From Aldehydirespirator sp965203635 (GTDB lineage: Bacteria; Actinomycetota; Acidimicrobiia; Acidimicrobiales; Aldehydirespiratoraceae), in NCBI GenBank assembly GCA_965203635.1, contig OZ241903.1, positions 1,984,001-2,048,000 of the forward strand: a stretch of DNA of 64,000 nucleotides, given 5' to 3'. Positions 24,865-34,120 of the stretch are shown in pieces. Position 1 is the stretch's first letter. Each line of letters begins with the position of its first letter. A program made the translations under genes and the position numbers. The notes beneath the pieces are model-generated. The model did not search any database. It was not told the origin of the DNA and saw nothing but the letters and a program-made list of their open reading frames with translations.

Positions 24865-26151
24865 TCATGTTTGCATGGCCTTCGTGAGCGTCAGCCCGAT
24901 GTCGGCGCGGTGCTGGGCGCCCTCGAAGCTGATGGCCGCAACCCCGAGGTGTACCTTGCGGGCCGCGGCTTCGGTGTCGGATCCCACCGCGGTGGCGGCC
25001 AGGACCCGGCCCCCGGTGGCGTGCAGCCCGCCGTCGATCGTGCCGGTGCCGGCGTGGAAGACGACGCAGCCGGCCCCGGTTGCGGTGTCGAGTCCGGTGA
25101 TCGGTGCCGGGTCGGCCGTGCCGTCGGGGTAGCCGGCTGAGGCCATGACCACTGCGACGCAAGACTCGGGCGCCCAGTCGATGGCGACCCCGGCCAGGGA
25201 CCCGGACGCGCAGGACACCATGATCTCGTAGAGGTCGCTGCGCAGCAGCGGGAGAACGGCCTGGGCCTCAGGATCCCCGAAGCGGCAGTTGAACTCGATG
25301 ACCTTGGGGCCGTCGTCAGTCAGCATCAGGCCGGCGTACAGCACGCCCCGGTAGGGGGTTCCGGCCCGCCGCAGCCCGGCCAGCGTGGGTGCGATGATCC
25401 GTTCGGATACCTCCGCGACCAAGTCCCGGTCCGCAGCCGGCGATGGCGCCACCGCGCCCATTCCCCCGGTGTTGGGACCGCGGTCGCCTTCGAGCAGCCG
25501 CTTGTGGTCCTGGGCCGGCGGCAGCACCGCGAAGCGCTCGCCGTCGCAGAAGGCCAGCACCGACAGCTCCCGGCCCTCGAGGCGGTCCTCCAGCAGGATC
25601 TCGGAGCCGGCCGCCCCGAACCGTCCGCCCACCAGCATGGCCTCGACGGCGGCGGCGGCCTCCTGCCTGGTCGACGGGACGATCACCCCCTTGCCCGCGG
25701 CCAGGCCGGAGGCCTTGACCACCGGCACGTCGGGACGGGCCCGCAGGTGGGCCAGGGCCTCGCCGGCGTCGCGGAAGATATGAGCCGGCGCGGTGGGAAT
25801 GCCGTTGTCTATGAGGAACTGCTTGCAGTGGGCCTTGGAGGCCTCCAGTCGGGCGCACGCCGCGTCGGGGCCGAACGCCGCGATCCCGGCCGCGCCGAGC
25901 GCGTCGACCAGGCCCGCGGCCAGCGGTCCCTCCGGGCCGACCACCACCAGGTCGACCCGCTCGCGGCGGCACAGCTCGACCAGGCCGGCGGTGTCACCGG
26001 CCGCCACCGGCGCGTTCTCGGCCCGGTCGCAGGCCGCGATGCCAGGATTGCCGGGCGCCGCGATCAGGCGCTCGACGTGAGCCGACCGGCTCAGCGCCCA
26101 CACCAAGGCGTGCTCGCGGCCGCCGCCGCCCACCACCAGCACGCAACTCAT
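24865..26151 (-). CDS. purD: Phosphoribosylamine-glycine ligase (GAR synthetase)
   Basis: A 428-aa ATP-grasp ligase joining glycine to phosphoribosylamine (step 2). The N-domain motif is VLVVGGGGREHALVWAL; the ATP-grasp region shows VVVGPEGPLAAGLVDALGA, PVVKASGLAAGKGVIVP, DRLEGRELSVLAFCDGE and PNTGGMGAVAP, ending with IEFNCRFGDPEAQAVLPLL. It starts 18 bp after the purF stop, and purM follows after 28 bp. The order purF-purD-purM-purN reproduces the middle of the pathway. Confidence 0.96.
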   Translation of the reverse strand: MSCVLVVGGGGREHALVWALSRSAHVERLIAAPGNPGIAACDRAENAPVAAGDTAGLVELCRRERVDLVVVGPEGPLAAGLVDALGAAGIAAFGPDAACARLEASKAHCKQFLIDNGIPTAPAHIFRDAGEALAHLRARPDVPVVKASGLAAGKGVIVPSTRQEAAAAVEAMLVGGRFGAAGSEILLEDRLEGRELSVLAFCDGERFAVLPPAQDHKRLLEGDRGPNTGGMGAVAPSPAADRDLVAEVSERIIAPTLAGLRRAGTPYRGVLYAGLMLTDDGPKVIEFNCRFGDPEAQAVLPLLRSDLYEIMVSCASGSLAGVAIDWAPESCVAVVMASAGYPDGTADPAPITGLDTATGAGCVVFHAGTGTIDGGLHATGGRVLAATAVGSDTEAAARKVHLGVAAISFEGAQHRADIGLTLTKAMQT

Positions 26152-26169
26152 CGGCCTCTCAAACTCCCC

Positions 26170-27597
26170 TCATTCGCCCCACACCGACGCGAAGCGGTCC
26201 TTGGACCCGAGCTCCAACTGCACGAACTGCTCGGCCTCGAACGGGTAGACACCGGTGAAGCAGGCGTTGCAGTAGCCGTCGTCGGCCTCGAGCGCCTCCA
26301 TCATCCCCGGCAGCGACAGGAACGCCAGCGAGTCGGCCCCGATGTGGTCGCCGATCTCGGCGACCGACTTGTCCGAGGCGATGAGTTCCTGCTTGCTGGC
26401 CATGTCGACGCCCATGTAGCAGGGGTCGGTGATGGGCGGGCAGGCCACCCGGACGTGCACCTCGGTGGCCCCGGCGTCGCGCAGCATCTGCACGAGCGGA
26501 CCCGAGGTCGTGCCCCGCACGATCGAGTCGTCGACCAGCACCACCCGCCGGCCGGCCAGGTTGTCGCCCAGCGGGTTGAACTTCATCGACACCCCAGCAT
26601 GGCGCTGCTCCTGGGTCGGTTCGATGAAGGTCCGGCCCACGTAGCGGTTCTTGATGAGGCCCTCGGTGTAGGGCAGGCCGGACTCCTGGGCGTACCCGAC
26701 CGCCTGCGGGGTTCCCGAGTCGGGCACCGGCACCACCAGGTCGGCCTCAGCGGGTGCCTCGACCGCGAGGCGGCGGCCCAGCCGCTGGCGGACCGCATGC
26801 ACCAGCGAGCCGTTGTGGCGGCTGTCGGGGCGCGAGAAGTAAATCTGCTCGAACGTGCAGAACGAGGGCGTGCGGGGCGTCGCCCCCGGCTCGGTCACCG
26901 GTCCGGCCCCGTCGATCCGCACGATCTCGCCCGGCGCGACCTCGCCGGTGAACTCGGCGCCGTTGACGTTCAGGGCGCAGCTCTCCGACGCCAGCATCCA
27001 GCCGCCGTCGAGCCGGCCGGTGACCAGCGGGCGGAACCCCCACGGGTCCCGCACCCCGTAGACCGCGTCGCGGGTGAGGATGGTCAGCGTGTAGGCGCCC
27101 TCCGCCTGGGCCATGAGGGTCCGTATGCGGGTGGGCCAGTCGCCGGAGGCCGTGACCAGCAGCTGGAGGATGACCTCGGTGTCCGACGAGGTCTGGAGCC
27201 CGATCCCGGCCTCCAGCAGTCTGCGGCGCAGTTGCGGCGAGTTGATTAGGTTGCCGTTGTGGGCCACCGCCAGCGGTCCGTCGATGGTCTCGATCACCTG
27301 GGGCTGGATGTTTCGCAGCCCGGACCCGCCGGTGGTGCTGTAGCGGTTGTGGCCGATGGCGGCGCCGCCGGGGAGGGTGGACAGGTTCTCCTCGTTGAAG
27401 ATCGAGCCCACCAGTCCCGGGCCCCGGTGCATGTGAGCGGTGCCGTTGTCGCAGCTGACGATGCCGGCCGACTCCTGGCCCCGGTGCTGGAGGGTGTACA
27501 GGCCGAAGAAGGCGATCCGGGCCGCGTGGCGACCGGGCGTGTACACCCCGACAACCCCGCACTCCTCGCGGAGCCCGTCGAATGCGAGACTGCTCAT
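26170..27597 (-). CDS. purF: Amidophosphoribosyltransferase
   Basis: A 475-aa enzyme that commits PRPP and glutamine to purine synthesis (step 1). The N terminus MSSLAFDGLREECGVVGVYT implies removal of an 11-residue propeptide to expose the catalytic Cys of the Ntn amidotransferase domain; GHNRYSTTG and HNGNLINS are conserved. The PRPP loop is VVLVDDSIVRGTTSGPLVQ. The cysteines in CPPITDPCYMGVD and YCNACFTGVYP match the 4Fe-4S ligands of the B. subtilis-type enzyme, suggesting an oxygen-sensitive cluster. ATG 27597 overlaps the purK stop (ATGA), which decides the start; the open frame beyond it is only the shadow of purK. Confidence 0.96.
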   Translation of the reverse strand: MSSLAFDGLREECGVVGVYTPGRHAARIAFFGLYTLQHRGQESAGIVSCDNGTAHMHRGPGLVGSIFNEENLSTLPGGAAIGHNRYSTTGGSGLRNIQPQVIETIDGPLAVAHNGNLINSPQLRRRLLEAGIGLQTSSDTEVILQLLVTASGDWPTRIRTLMAQAEGAYTLTILTRDAVYGVRDPWGFRPLVTGRLDGGWMLASESCALNVNGAEFTGEVAPGEIVRIDGAGPVTEPGATPRTPSFCTFEQIYFSRPDSRHNGSLVHAVRQRLGRRLAVEAPAEADLVVPVPDSGTPQAVGYAQESGLPYTEGLIKNRYVGRTFIEPTQEQRHAGVSMKFNPLGDNLAGRRVVLVDDSIVRGTTSGPLVQMLRDAGATEVHVRVACPPITDPCYMGVDMASKQELIASDKSVAEIGDHIGADSLAFLSLPGMMEALEADDGYCNACFTGVYPFEAEQFVQLELGSKDRFASVWGE

Positions 27598-28742
27598 CGC
27601 AGCCGGTCCCGTGCCTCGATGGCCCGCTTCAGAGCCAGCTCCGGGGTGGAATCGACGCACGTCAGGTGGCCCATCTTGCGCCCGGGCCGGGCGTCGCGCT
27701 TGCCGTAGAGGTGAAGATGCACGCCTGGGTCGGCCAGAGCCTGTTCCCAGGCCGGCTCGCCGCCCGCCCAGAGGTGGCCGAGGAGCTGGACCATGGCCGC
27801 GGGCCGACAGGCGCCGTCTCCCAGGGGCATCCCGCACACCGCTCGGAGCTGCTGTTCGAACTGGCTCGACGCGGCCGCCTCGAGGGTGCAGTGGCCGCTG
27901 TTGTGGGGGCGCGGCGCCATCTCGTTGACTACCAGTTCGGTGCCGACGACGAACATCTCGACGCACAGCACGCCGACTGCGTCGAGGTGCTCGGCCAGCC
28001 GGGCGGCGAGACGCCGGGCCTCGCCTGCGACCTCCGGCGGCAGGCGCGCCGGCGTGACGGTCGTGTCGAGGATCCCGTCGACGTGCACGTTCTCCATGAC
28101 TCCGTGGTCGGCGACGTCGCCCTCTGCGCCCCGGGCCACCACCACCGACACCTCGCAGTCGAAGGGAACCTCCTGCTCCACGATCAACCGGCGGGAGCCC
28201 ATGGCTGCGAAGACCTTCTCGGGCTCCGGCGGCTCGGGCGTCTTCCGCCGGCTGGGGATGCGGACCTGGCCCTTGCCGTCGTAGCCGTCGCGGGCCGTCT
28301 TGCAGATGACGGGCCCGTCGAGGGCGGCCAGCGCGGCGGCCAGCTCGGCGGGGCTGGCCGCCTGCCGGTAGGGCGCCACCGGCGTTCCCGCGCTGACGAT
28401 GGCCCTCTTCTCTGCGTAGCGGTCGGCGGCCGCTTCGACCACGTGGCGCCCGGGCCGGACCGGGACCCCGGCATCGGCCGCGACTTCGGCCACACCCAGG
28501 TCCACGTTCTCGAACTCCCAGGTGATCACGTCGGCGCAATCCACGAAGCGCTGTACCGCGTCGGCGTCGTCGAAGGCGGCCGCGATCTCGATATCGGCCA
28601 CTGAGCCGGCTGGGGTCCGCTCGTGGCCCCCGGTGAGGACCGCGGTGCGGTAGCCGAACCGCTGGGCGGCGTGGGCCAGCATCCGGCCCAGCTGCCCGCC
28701 GCCCACGATCCCGACAACCGACGGCGGGTGCAGCACGCTCAC
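27594..28742 (-). CDS. purK: N5-carboxyaminoimidazole ribonucleotide synthetase
   Basis: A 382-aa ATP-grasp enzyme carboxylating AIR to N5-CAIR (step 6a), working with PurE. The N-terminal VVGIVGGGQLGRMLAHAAQR is diagnostic; the ATP-grasp core includes PVICKTARDGYDGKGQVRI, IVEQEVPFDCEVSVVVARG and NEMAPRPHNSGHCTLEA; the C terminus has HLYGKRDARPGRKMGHLT. It sits 30 bp downstream of purE and overlaps purF by 4 bp. Confidence 0.96.
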   Translation of the reverse strand: MSVLHPPSVVGIVGGGQLGRMLAHAAQRFGYRTAVLTGGHERTPAGSVADIEIAAAFDDADAVQRFVDCADVITWEFENVDLGVAEVAADAGVPVRPGRHVVEAAADRYAEKRAIVSAGTPVAPYRQAASPAELAAALAALDGPVICKTARDGYDGKGQVRIPSRRKTPEPPEPEKVFAAMGSRRLIVEQEVPFDCEVSVVVARGAEGDVADHGVMENVHVDGILDTTVTPARLPPEVAGEARRLAARLAEHLDAVGVLCVEMFVVGTELVVNEMAPRPHNSGHCTLEAAASSQFEQQLRAVCGMPLGDGACRPAAMVQLLGHLWAGGEPAWEQALADPGVHLHLYGKRDARPGRKMGHLTCVDSTPELALKRAIEARDRLR

Positions 28743-28772
28743 GGGATCGTCGCAGTCATCACAGCGGGCGCC

Positions 28773-29306
28773 CTATGGTTCGAGCTCTGTGGCTCGGACC
28801 TGGTCGGCTCGGGCAGATCGGTAGGCGGACAGCCTTGACGCCAGGTCCGGGTCGTGGCGGGCCAGCATGGCCACCGCCAGCAGTCCGGCGTTGGCCGCGC
28901 CGGCCTCACCGATGGCCATGGTGGCCACCGGCACCCCGGCCGGCATCTGGACGATCGACAGCAGCGAGTCCATTCCCTTGAGGGCCCGGCTCTCTACGGG
29001 CACCCCGATCACCGGCACGATGGTGTTGGCCGCCAGCATCCCGGGGAGGTGGGCGGCCCCTCCCGCGCCGGCGACGATGACCTGGAGCCCCCGACCCTCG
29101 GCGCTCTGCGCGTACTCGACGAGGAGGTCCGGCGTGCGGTGGGCCGACACCACCCGGCACTCGTGGGCCACCTCGAACTGGGTGAGCACGTCAGCGCAGC
29201 GGCGCATGGTGGCCCAGTCCGACTGGCTGCCCATGACCACGCCGACCGGCATCGGGGAAGGCGGGGAGTCCCCCGGGTTCTGGTCCGCCATCGCCGTCCG
29301 CATCAT
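28773..29306 (-). CDS. purE: N5-carboxyaminoimidazole ribonucleotide mutase
   Basis: A 177-aa class I PurE that converts N5-CAIR to CAIR (step 6b). The core motifs are VGVVMGSQSDWATMRR, VVSAHRTPDLLVEYA, VIVAGAGGAAHLPGMLA, VIGVPVESRALKGMDSLLSI, MPAGVPVATMAIG and NAGLLAVAMLA. The N-terminal 20 residues are a Pro/Ser-rich extension; the first two codons are both Met. The ATG overlaps the purC stop by 4 bp. The enzyme is normally an octamer. Confidence 0.95.
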   Translation of the reverse strand: MMRTAMADQNPGDSPPSPMPVGVVMGSQSDWATMRRCADVLTQFEVAHECRVVSAHRTPDLLVEYAQSAEGRGLQVIVAGAGGAAHLPGMLAANTIVPVIGVPVESRALKGMDSLLSIVQMPAGVPVATMAIGEAGAANAGLLAVAMLARHDPDLASRLSAYRSARADQVRATELEP

Positions 29307-30289
29307 CGCGCGTGCCCCGCGACGGGACGGGGATGGGACCAGGCCTGCACCGCGGTCACGACCCTGTCCTCGGCCGGGCCGGCGGCCAGCTGCGGGGGCA
29401 CGCCGGTGAGCAGTTCGTAGGCCTGCCGGTAGACGGCGGCTGCCTGCTCGGCCCGGGCCTCGCTGAGGGGCTCGGGCGGGTCGTCGCCGTCGTAGCCGTC
29501 GGCGATGTAGGCCAGCCGCACGACCTCCTTGTCGAGGTTGTGCGGCTCCAGTCCGTCTCTCCGGCGCGACTGGAGCGAGGAGAGCCGCCAGAACCTCGAC
29601 GAGTCCGGCGTGTGGACCTCGTCGATGAGCGTGAGCCGGCCGTCGGGGCCGGTGCCGAACTCGTACTTGGTGTCCACCAGCAGCAGCCCTGACCTGGCCG
29701 CGGTCTCGCGGCCCCGCTCGAAGATCGCCAGCGCGGTTGTGCGGACCTCATCCCAGCGGTCGGCGTCCACATGGCCCTCCGAGACGACCTCGGCCTCGGT
29801 GAGGGGTCGGTCGTGGCCGGTTGCGGCCTTGGTGGTGGGGGTGATGATCGGGCTGGGCAGGGGGTCGTTCTTGGCCATCCTGTCGGGGAAGTCGATGCCG
29901 TAGATGCGCCGCTCGCCGGCCTGGTAGCGGGTCCACAGCGACGTGGAGGTGGTGCCGGTCAGGCAGCCCCGCACCACGACCTCCACCGGGAGGGTCTCGC
30001 ACTTGTCGACTATGGAGACGTTGGGGTCGGGCACGGCCACGATCTGCGACGCCACGATGTCGCCGAGATGCTCGAACCACCAGGCCGACAGCAGGTTGAG
30101 GATCTGGCCCCGCCCCGGGACCAGCCCCAGCACGTGGTCGAAGGCCGACAGGCGGTCGGTGGCCACCAGCGCCAGACGGTCGCCCAGGTCGATGACATCG
30201 CGCACCTTGCCCCGGTACAGCGGTCCCAACTCGGCTGCAGCTGCGTCGGACAGTCCCCCGAACGGGTGGATCACCGGCGCCGCGATCAT
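29303..30289 (-). CDS. purC: Phosphoribosylaminoimidazole-succinocarboxamide synthase
   Basis: A 328-aa SAICAR synthetase (step 7: CAIR + Asp + ATP). Family segments: LYRGKVRDVIDLGDRLALV, ATDRLSAFDHVLG, PVEVVVRGCLTGTTSTS, LLLVDTKYEFGTG and LTLIDEVHTPDSSRFW. It is the longer bacterial form (about 300 residues) rather than the 240-aa E. coli type. Overlapped by 4 bp on both sides (purQ stop and purE start), so translation is probably coupled. Confidence 0.95.
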   Translation of the reverse strand: MIAAPVIHPFGGLSDAAAAELGPLYRGKVRDVIDLGDRLALVATDRLSAFDHVLGLVPGRGQILNLLSAWWFEHLGDIVASQIVAVPDPNVSIVDKCETLPVEVVVRGCLTGTTSTSLWTRYQAGERRIYGIDFPDRMAKNDPLPSPIITPTTKAATGHDRPLTEAEVVSEGHVDADRWDEVRTTALAIFERGRETAARSGLLLVDTKYEFGTGPDGRLTLIDEVHTPDSSRFWRLSSLQSRRRDGLEPHNLDKEVVRLAYIADGYDGDDPPEPLSEARAEQAAAVYRQAYELLTGVPPQLAAGPAEDRVVTAVQAWSHPRPVAGHAR

Positions 30290-31065
30290 CGGGCTGCGGC
30301 CACCAGCGCTTTGAACAGGGCCAATCCTCGGGCGCCGGGCTGTCCGGAGGGCCTCTGCCAGTCGACGATGTGGTCCTCGGGATGCGGCATCAGCCCCACA
30401 ACCGTGCCGGTGGCGTCGCAGAGCCCGGCGATGTCATGGTCGGATCCGTTGGGGTTGGCCGGGTAGGTCCCGGCCGCGGCGTCGGTCTCGCTGCCTCCTG
30501 CCGATCCCGACGCCAGGTAGCGGAAGGCGATCCGTCCGGCCTTCTCGAGCGCGAAGACCGTCTCGGGGTCGCGGGCCGCGAGACGGCCCTCGCCGTGCGC
30601 GACCGGGCAGCGGATGACCGATCCCCGCAGCGGCTCCAGCCAGCTCGATCGGCAGCCCGGATCCACGCTGAGGGTCACCCACCGGCACTCGAAGCGTCCG
30701 CTGGCGTTGGCGGCCAGAGTGAATGCGCGGGACTCGGGAGCGCTCAGCAGCCCCGACTTGACGAGAGCCTGGAACCCGTTGCAGATGCCGAGGATCGGCC
30801 GGCCCGAGCGGGCCGCGGCAGCTAGCTCGTCGCCCAGCCGGGCTCGCAATTCGAGGGCCAGGCGCCCTCCGGCCCCCAGGGCGTCGCCGTACGAGAACCC
30901 GCCGGGCAGCACCACCGCGCTGTAGTGGGTGAACGCGCCAGGCCGGGTGATCAGGTCGTCGACGGTCGCGATCTGGGGGCCGCCGCCCGCGGCTTCCACC
31001 GCCACCGCAGCCTCCTGGTCGCGGTTGGTGCCCGGGGCGTGCAGGATCAGAACGGGCGGCTTCAT
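30286..31065 (-). CDS. purQ: Phosphoribosylformylglycinamidine synthase, glutaminase subunit
   Basis: A 259-aa class I glutamine amidotransferase feeding ammonia to PurL (step 4). The nucleophile elbow is PILGICNGFQALVKSGLL (Cys), and the His/Glu pair is in MPHPEDHI; VVLPGGFSYGDALGAGGRLA is characteristic. ATG 31065 overlaps the purL TGA by 4 bp and its own stop overlaps purC by 4 bp. The protein is slightly longer than the 225-aa B. subtilis PurQ, with an insertion including SGSAGGSETDAAAG. Confidence 0.94.
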   Translation of the reverse strand: MKPPVLILHAPGTNRDQEAAVAVEAAGGGPQIATVDDLITRPGAFTHYSAVVLPGGFSYGDALGAGGRLALELRARLGDELAAAARSGRPILGICNGFQALVKSGLLSAPESRAFTLAANASGRFECRWVTLSVDPGCRSSWLEPLRGSVIRCPVAHGEGRLAARDPETVFALEKAGRIAFRYLASGSAGGSETDAAAGTYPANPNGSDHDIAGLCDATGTVVGLMPHPEDHIVDWQRPSGQPGARGLALFKALVAAAR

Positions 31066-34004
31066 GGTCCCGCGCCGCCGCATCCGAAGGCCCGCCTCGC
31101 GGCCTCCACGGTCATGGTCACGTCGGCGGTCGGGTTGCCGGCCGCTCCGTTGCTGGATCCGGCGGCTCGGATCTCGATGGTGCCGGATCCGGTGACCGTC
31201 CCGATGCGGCGGCCGAACCGGCCCAGCGTCGCTGCCACCGCGTCCCGCTCGCCGGCGGGTGACTCCAGAACCAGCTGGCCCGGCGCCTCGTTGACCAGTG
31301 CCGCAATCGGGCTGCAGGCGCCGTCCGGGCCTGACGCATCGCACGGGATGGTGGCTCGCAGGCCCATGCCGCCGCCGATGGCCATCTCGGCCAGGGCCAC
31401 CGCCACACCCCCGTCGCTCACATCGTGGGCCGCGCTGATGCGACCGTCGGCAATGAGAGAGTGAACCGCCCCGTAGCGGCGCAGCGGATCGTTGACCGGC
31501 TCGGGGACGCGGGTGTCGCCGATGCCGAGCATCTCCGCGGCCAGCGAGCCGCCGAGGCGGGGCGACCCCTCGCCCACCAGCCACAGGTCGCAGCCCGCGC
31601 CGCAGAGGGCGCTGGTGACGGCCCGGTTCAGGTCGGCGACCACGCCGACGGCCGAGATCAGCAGCGTTCCGGGCACGGCCACGCCGTCGAACTCGTTGTT
31701 GAGGCTGTCCTTGCCCGACACGAAGGGCGCCCGGTAGCGGCCGGAACCCTCCACGCAGCCTTGAACGGCCCGCACCAGCGACCCGAGCCTGTCGGGCAGG
31801 GCGGGGTCGCCCCAGCAGAAGTTGTCGAGCAGGGCCACCCGGCCCGGGTCGGCGCCCACCGCCACCAGGTTGCGGAAGGCCTCGTCGATGGCGTGCAGGG
31901 CCATGGCCCACGGATCGAGGGCGGTGAGCCGGGGGGCGATCCCGACCGCCAGGGCCACCGCCATGTCGTGTTCCCAGGTGCCCAGCGGCTTGAGCACCGC
32001 GGCGTCGCCGGGGCCGTCGGCGCCGGGTCCCACCAGAGGGCGGACCACGGTGCCGCCCCGCACCTCATGGTCGTAGGTGCGCACGATCGGCTCGCGCGAG
32101 CACACGTTGGGATGGGCCAGCAGGCTTAGCACTAGCTCGGCCGGGTCGATCCCGTCGAGAGCGCCCGGACTGCCGGCGGACACCGCGGGGTCGCGGTGGG
32201 TGGCGGCCAGGGTGCGCAGGGGCAGGTCGTCGTGGAGCAGTGACATGGGCAGGTCGATCACGCCCAGGTGGCCGTAGCGGACCACGAGCCGCCGGTCGGA
32301 GCTGAACGAGCCGATGTCGCTCATCTCCACGCTCCATTCGTCGCACAGCTGCTGAAGGCGATGAACGTTGGACCCGGGCACGGCGAGGACCATGCGCTCC
32401 TGCGCCTCCGACACCCAGATCTCCCAGGGCTGGAGGCCCGGGTACTTCAGCGGCGCGGCGGCGAGGTCGACGACCGCGCCGAGGTCGGCTCCCATCTCGC
32501 CCACCGCGGAGGACAGCCCTCCTGCGCCGCAGTCGGTGATGGCGTTGTACAAGCCGAGGTCCCGGGCTCGCTCCACGACCTCGATGCAGCCCTTCTCGGT
32601 GATGGGGTCGCCGATCTGCACGGCCGAGCCGGCCCGCTCCGCCACGGCGGCGTCCAGGCCGGCGGATGAGAAGGTGGCGCCGTGGATGCCGTCCCGGCCG
32701 GTCCGGCCTCCGATCACCACGATCCGGTCGCCCGGGAGGGGGTCGGTGGGGTGCGAGCCCGACGGCAGCAGCCCGAGCGCTCCGCAGAACACCAGCGGGT
32801 TGCCCACGTAGCCGCGGTCGTAGATGACGGCCCCGTTGACGGTGGGCAGGCCGAGCTTGTTGCCGTAGTCGCCGATGCCGGCCACCACCCCGTCACGGAT
32901 GCGGCGGGGGTGCAGCACCCCGGCAGGGAGGTCGCGGTCGGGGAGGTCGGCCGGTCCGAAGCAGAGCACGTCGGTGCAGGCGATGGGGCGGGCCGACACG
33001 CCCAGGATGTCCCGCACCACGCCGCCGACCCCGGTGTTGGCCCCGCCGAAGGGCTCCAGCGCGGAGGGATGGTTGTGGGTCTCGACCTTGACGGCCAGGT
33101 CGAGACGGTCGTCGAAGGCGATGATCCCGGCGTTGTCGACGAACACCGATCTCAGCCAGGCGACGTCCAACTCGTCGGTGGCCCGGCGCAGGGCGGCGAG
33201 CAGCCCGTCGTGGTCGGAGATCTCGGCCTGGCCATCGGCGCGGGTGTGGGTAAGCCGAATGCGAGCCTTGAACGTCTTGTGGGCGCAGTGCTCGGACCAG
33301 GTCTGGGCCAGGGTCTCGAGTTCGGCGTCGGTGGGGTCGCGGTCGATCGAGGCGAAATGAGCCTGGATGGCTCGCATCTCGCCGGTGTCGAGGGACAGCA
33401 GCCGGCGCCGGCTGAGGTCGGCCAGCTCGTGGTCGCTCAGGCCGGCCAGCCGGACCGCGGCGACGACCAGCCCGGCCGAGGCCGCGGGCGAGAAGGCGGG
33501 TGCCAACTCGCCACGGCCACTGCGCTCGATGGTCGGGTTGGCCAGCAACCGGCGGGTCAGCAACGCGACGTCGATGTCGTCGAGGTCGCCGCTCAGTTCG
33601 TAGCGGCGGGCGGTCGCCGCTCTCAACGGTCCGAGGCCCAGTGTGGCTGCGGCCCGTTCCAGTTCCCGGGCCGCCGGGTCGGTGACGCCTGCGACCGGCG
33701 CCACCTCGACCACGTGCGGCGCGGCGGCAGGCGGGCCGACCACCGCGTAGTCGGTCACCGGATCGACCAGCACCTCGCGGCACAGCCGCTCAATGTCGGC
33801 GGGGGTGAGGTTCCCGTCGAGGTGGTACACCGTCCAGCGACGGCAGCCGCGCATCCCGGCCACGCCGAGTTCGGCGGCCGCGGCCACGATCCGCTCCTCG
33901 TCGGGGTGACCGGCGGTGCTCACCTGGATGCGGGTGGGGGCGCTTCCTGCCGGTCCGTCCTCGATGGCGGCCTTGAGAGCTGCACCACCAGCAGTCGTTG
34001 TCAC
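31062..34004 (-). CDS. purL: FGAM synthase with fused duplicated PurS-like N terminus (PurS-PurS-PurL)
   Basis: A 980-aa phosphoribosylformylglycinamidine synthase. Residues about 25-90 and 98-165 look like two PurS-type ferredoxin-like units (MRGCRRWTVYHLDGNLTPAD; ARRYELSGDLDDIDVALL), then a linker and the small-PurL-like catalytic body with YxxH-type TWSEHCAHKTFK, VDNAGIIAFDDR, KVETHNHPSALEPFGGANTG, GITDCGAGGLSSAVGE-like AITDCGAGGLSSAV and FVSGKDSLNNEF. Separate PurS is absent from the operon, consistent with fusion. There is no C-terminal glutaminase; PurQ is a separate gene with a 4-bp overlap. GTG 34004 is the first gene of the minus-strand purine run, so its promoter should lie in the 116 bp before 34121. 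Confidence 0.93.
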   Translation of the reverse strand: MTTTAGGAALKAAIEDGPAGSAPTRIQVSTAGHPDEERIVAAAAELGVAGMRGCRRWTVYHLDGNLTPADIERLCREVLVDPVTDYAVVGPPAAAPHVVEVAPVAGVTDPAARELERAAATLGLGPLRAATARRYELSGDLDDIDVALLTRRLLANPTIERSGRGELAPAFSPAASAGLVVAAVRLAGLSDHELADLSRRRLLSLDTGEMRAIQAHFASIDRDPTDAELETLAQTWSEHCAHKTFKARIRLTHTRADGQAEISDHDGLLAALRRATDELDVAWLRSVFVDNAGIIAFDDRLDLAVKVETHNHPSALEPFGGANTGVGGVVRDILGVSARPIACTDVLCFGPADLPDRDLPAGVLHPRRIRDGVVAGIGDYGNKLGLPTVNGAVIYDRGYVGNPLVFCGALGLLPSGSHPTDPLPGDRIVVIGGRTGRDGIHGATFSSAGLDAAVAERAGSAVQIGDPITEKGCIEVVERARDLGLYNAITDCGAGGLSSAVGEMGADLGAVVDLAAAPLKYPGLQPWEIWVSEAQERMVLAVPGSNVHRLQQLCDEWSVEMSDIGSFSSDRRLVVRYGHLGVIDLPMSLLHDDLPLRTLAATHRDPAVSAGSPGALDGIDPAELVLSLLAHPNVCSREPIVRTYDHEVRGGTVVRPLVGPGADGPGDAAVLKPLGTWEHDMAVALAVGIAPRLTALDPWAMALHAIDEAFRNLVAVGADPGRVALLDNFCWGDPALPDRLGSLVRAVQGCVEGSGRYRAPFVSGKDSLNNEFDGVAVPGTLLISAVGVVADLNRAVTSALCGAGCDLWLVGEGSPRLGGSLAAEMLGIGDTRVPEPVNDPLRRYGAVHSLIADGRISAAHDVSDGGVAVALAEMAIGGGMGLRATIPCDASGPDGACSPIAALVNEAPGQLVLESPAGERDAVAATLGRFGRRIGTVTGSGTIEIRAAGSSNGAAGNPTADVTMTVEAARRAFGCGGAGP

Positions 34005-34120
34005 GATGGCGGCATGATAGGCATACCGGTCCGACCGGCCGGGCCACCCTGCCTGACCTCCTGATCGACTGACGTTAGCTTTGTCCGAAGGTTCGCAGAT
34101 GTGGCCGTATCGTTCGGCTG

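Noticed and set aside
26170..28539. A fused PurK-PurF reading frame
   Set aside because: The purF frame stays open upstream, but those codons are an out-of-frame reading of purK; the ATGA overlap at 27594-27597 marks two separate genes.
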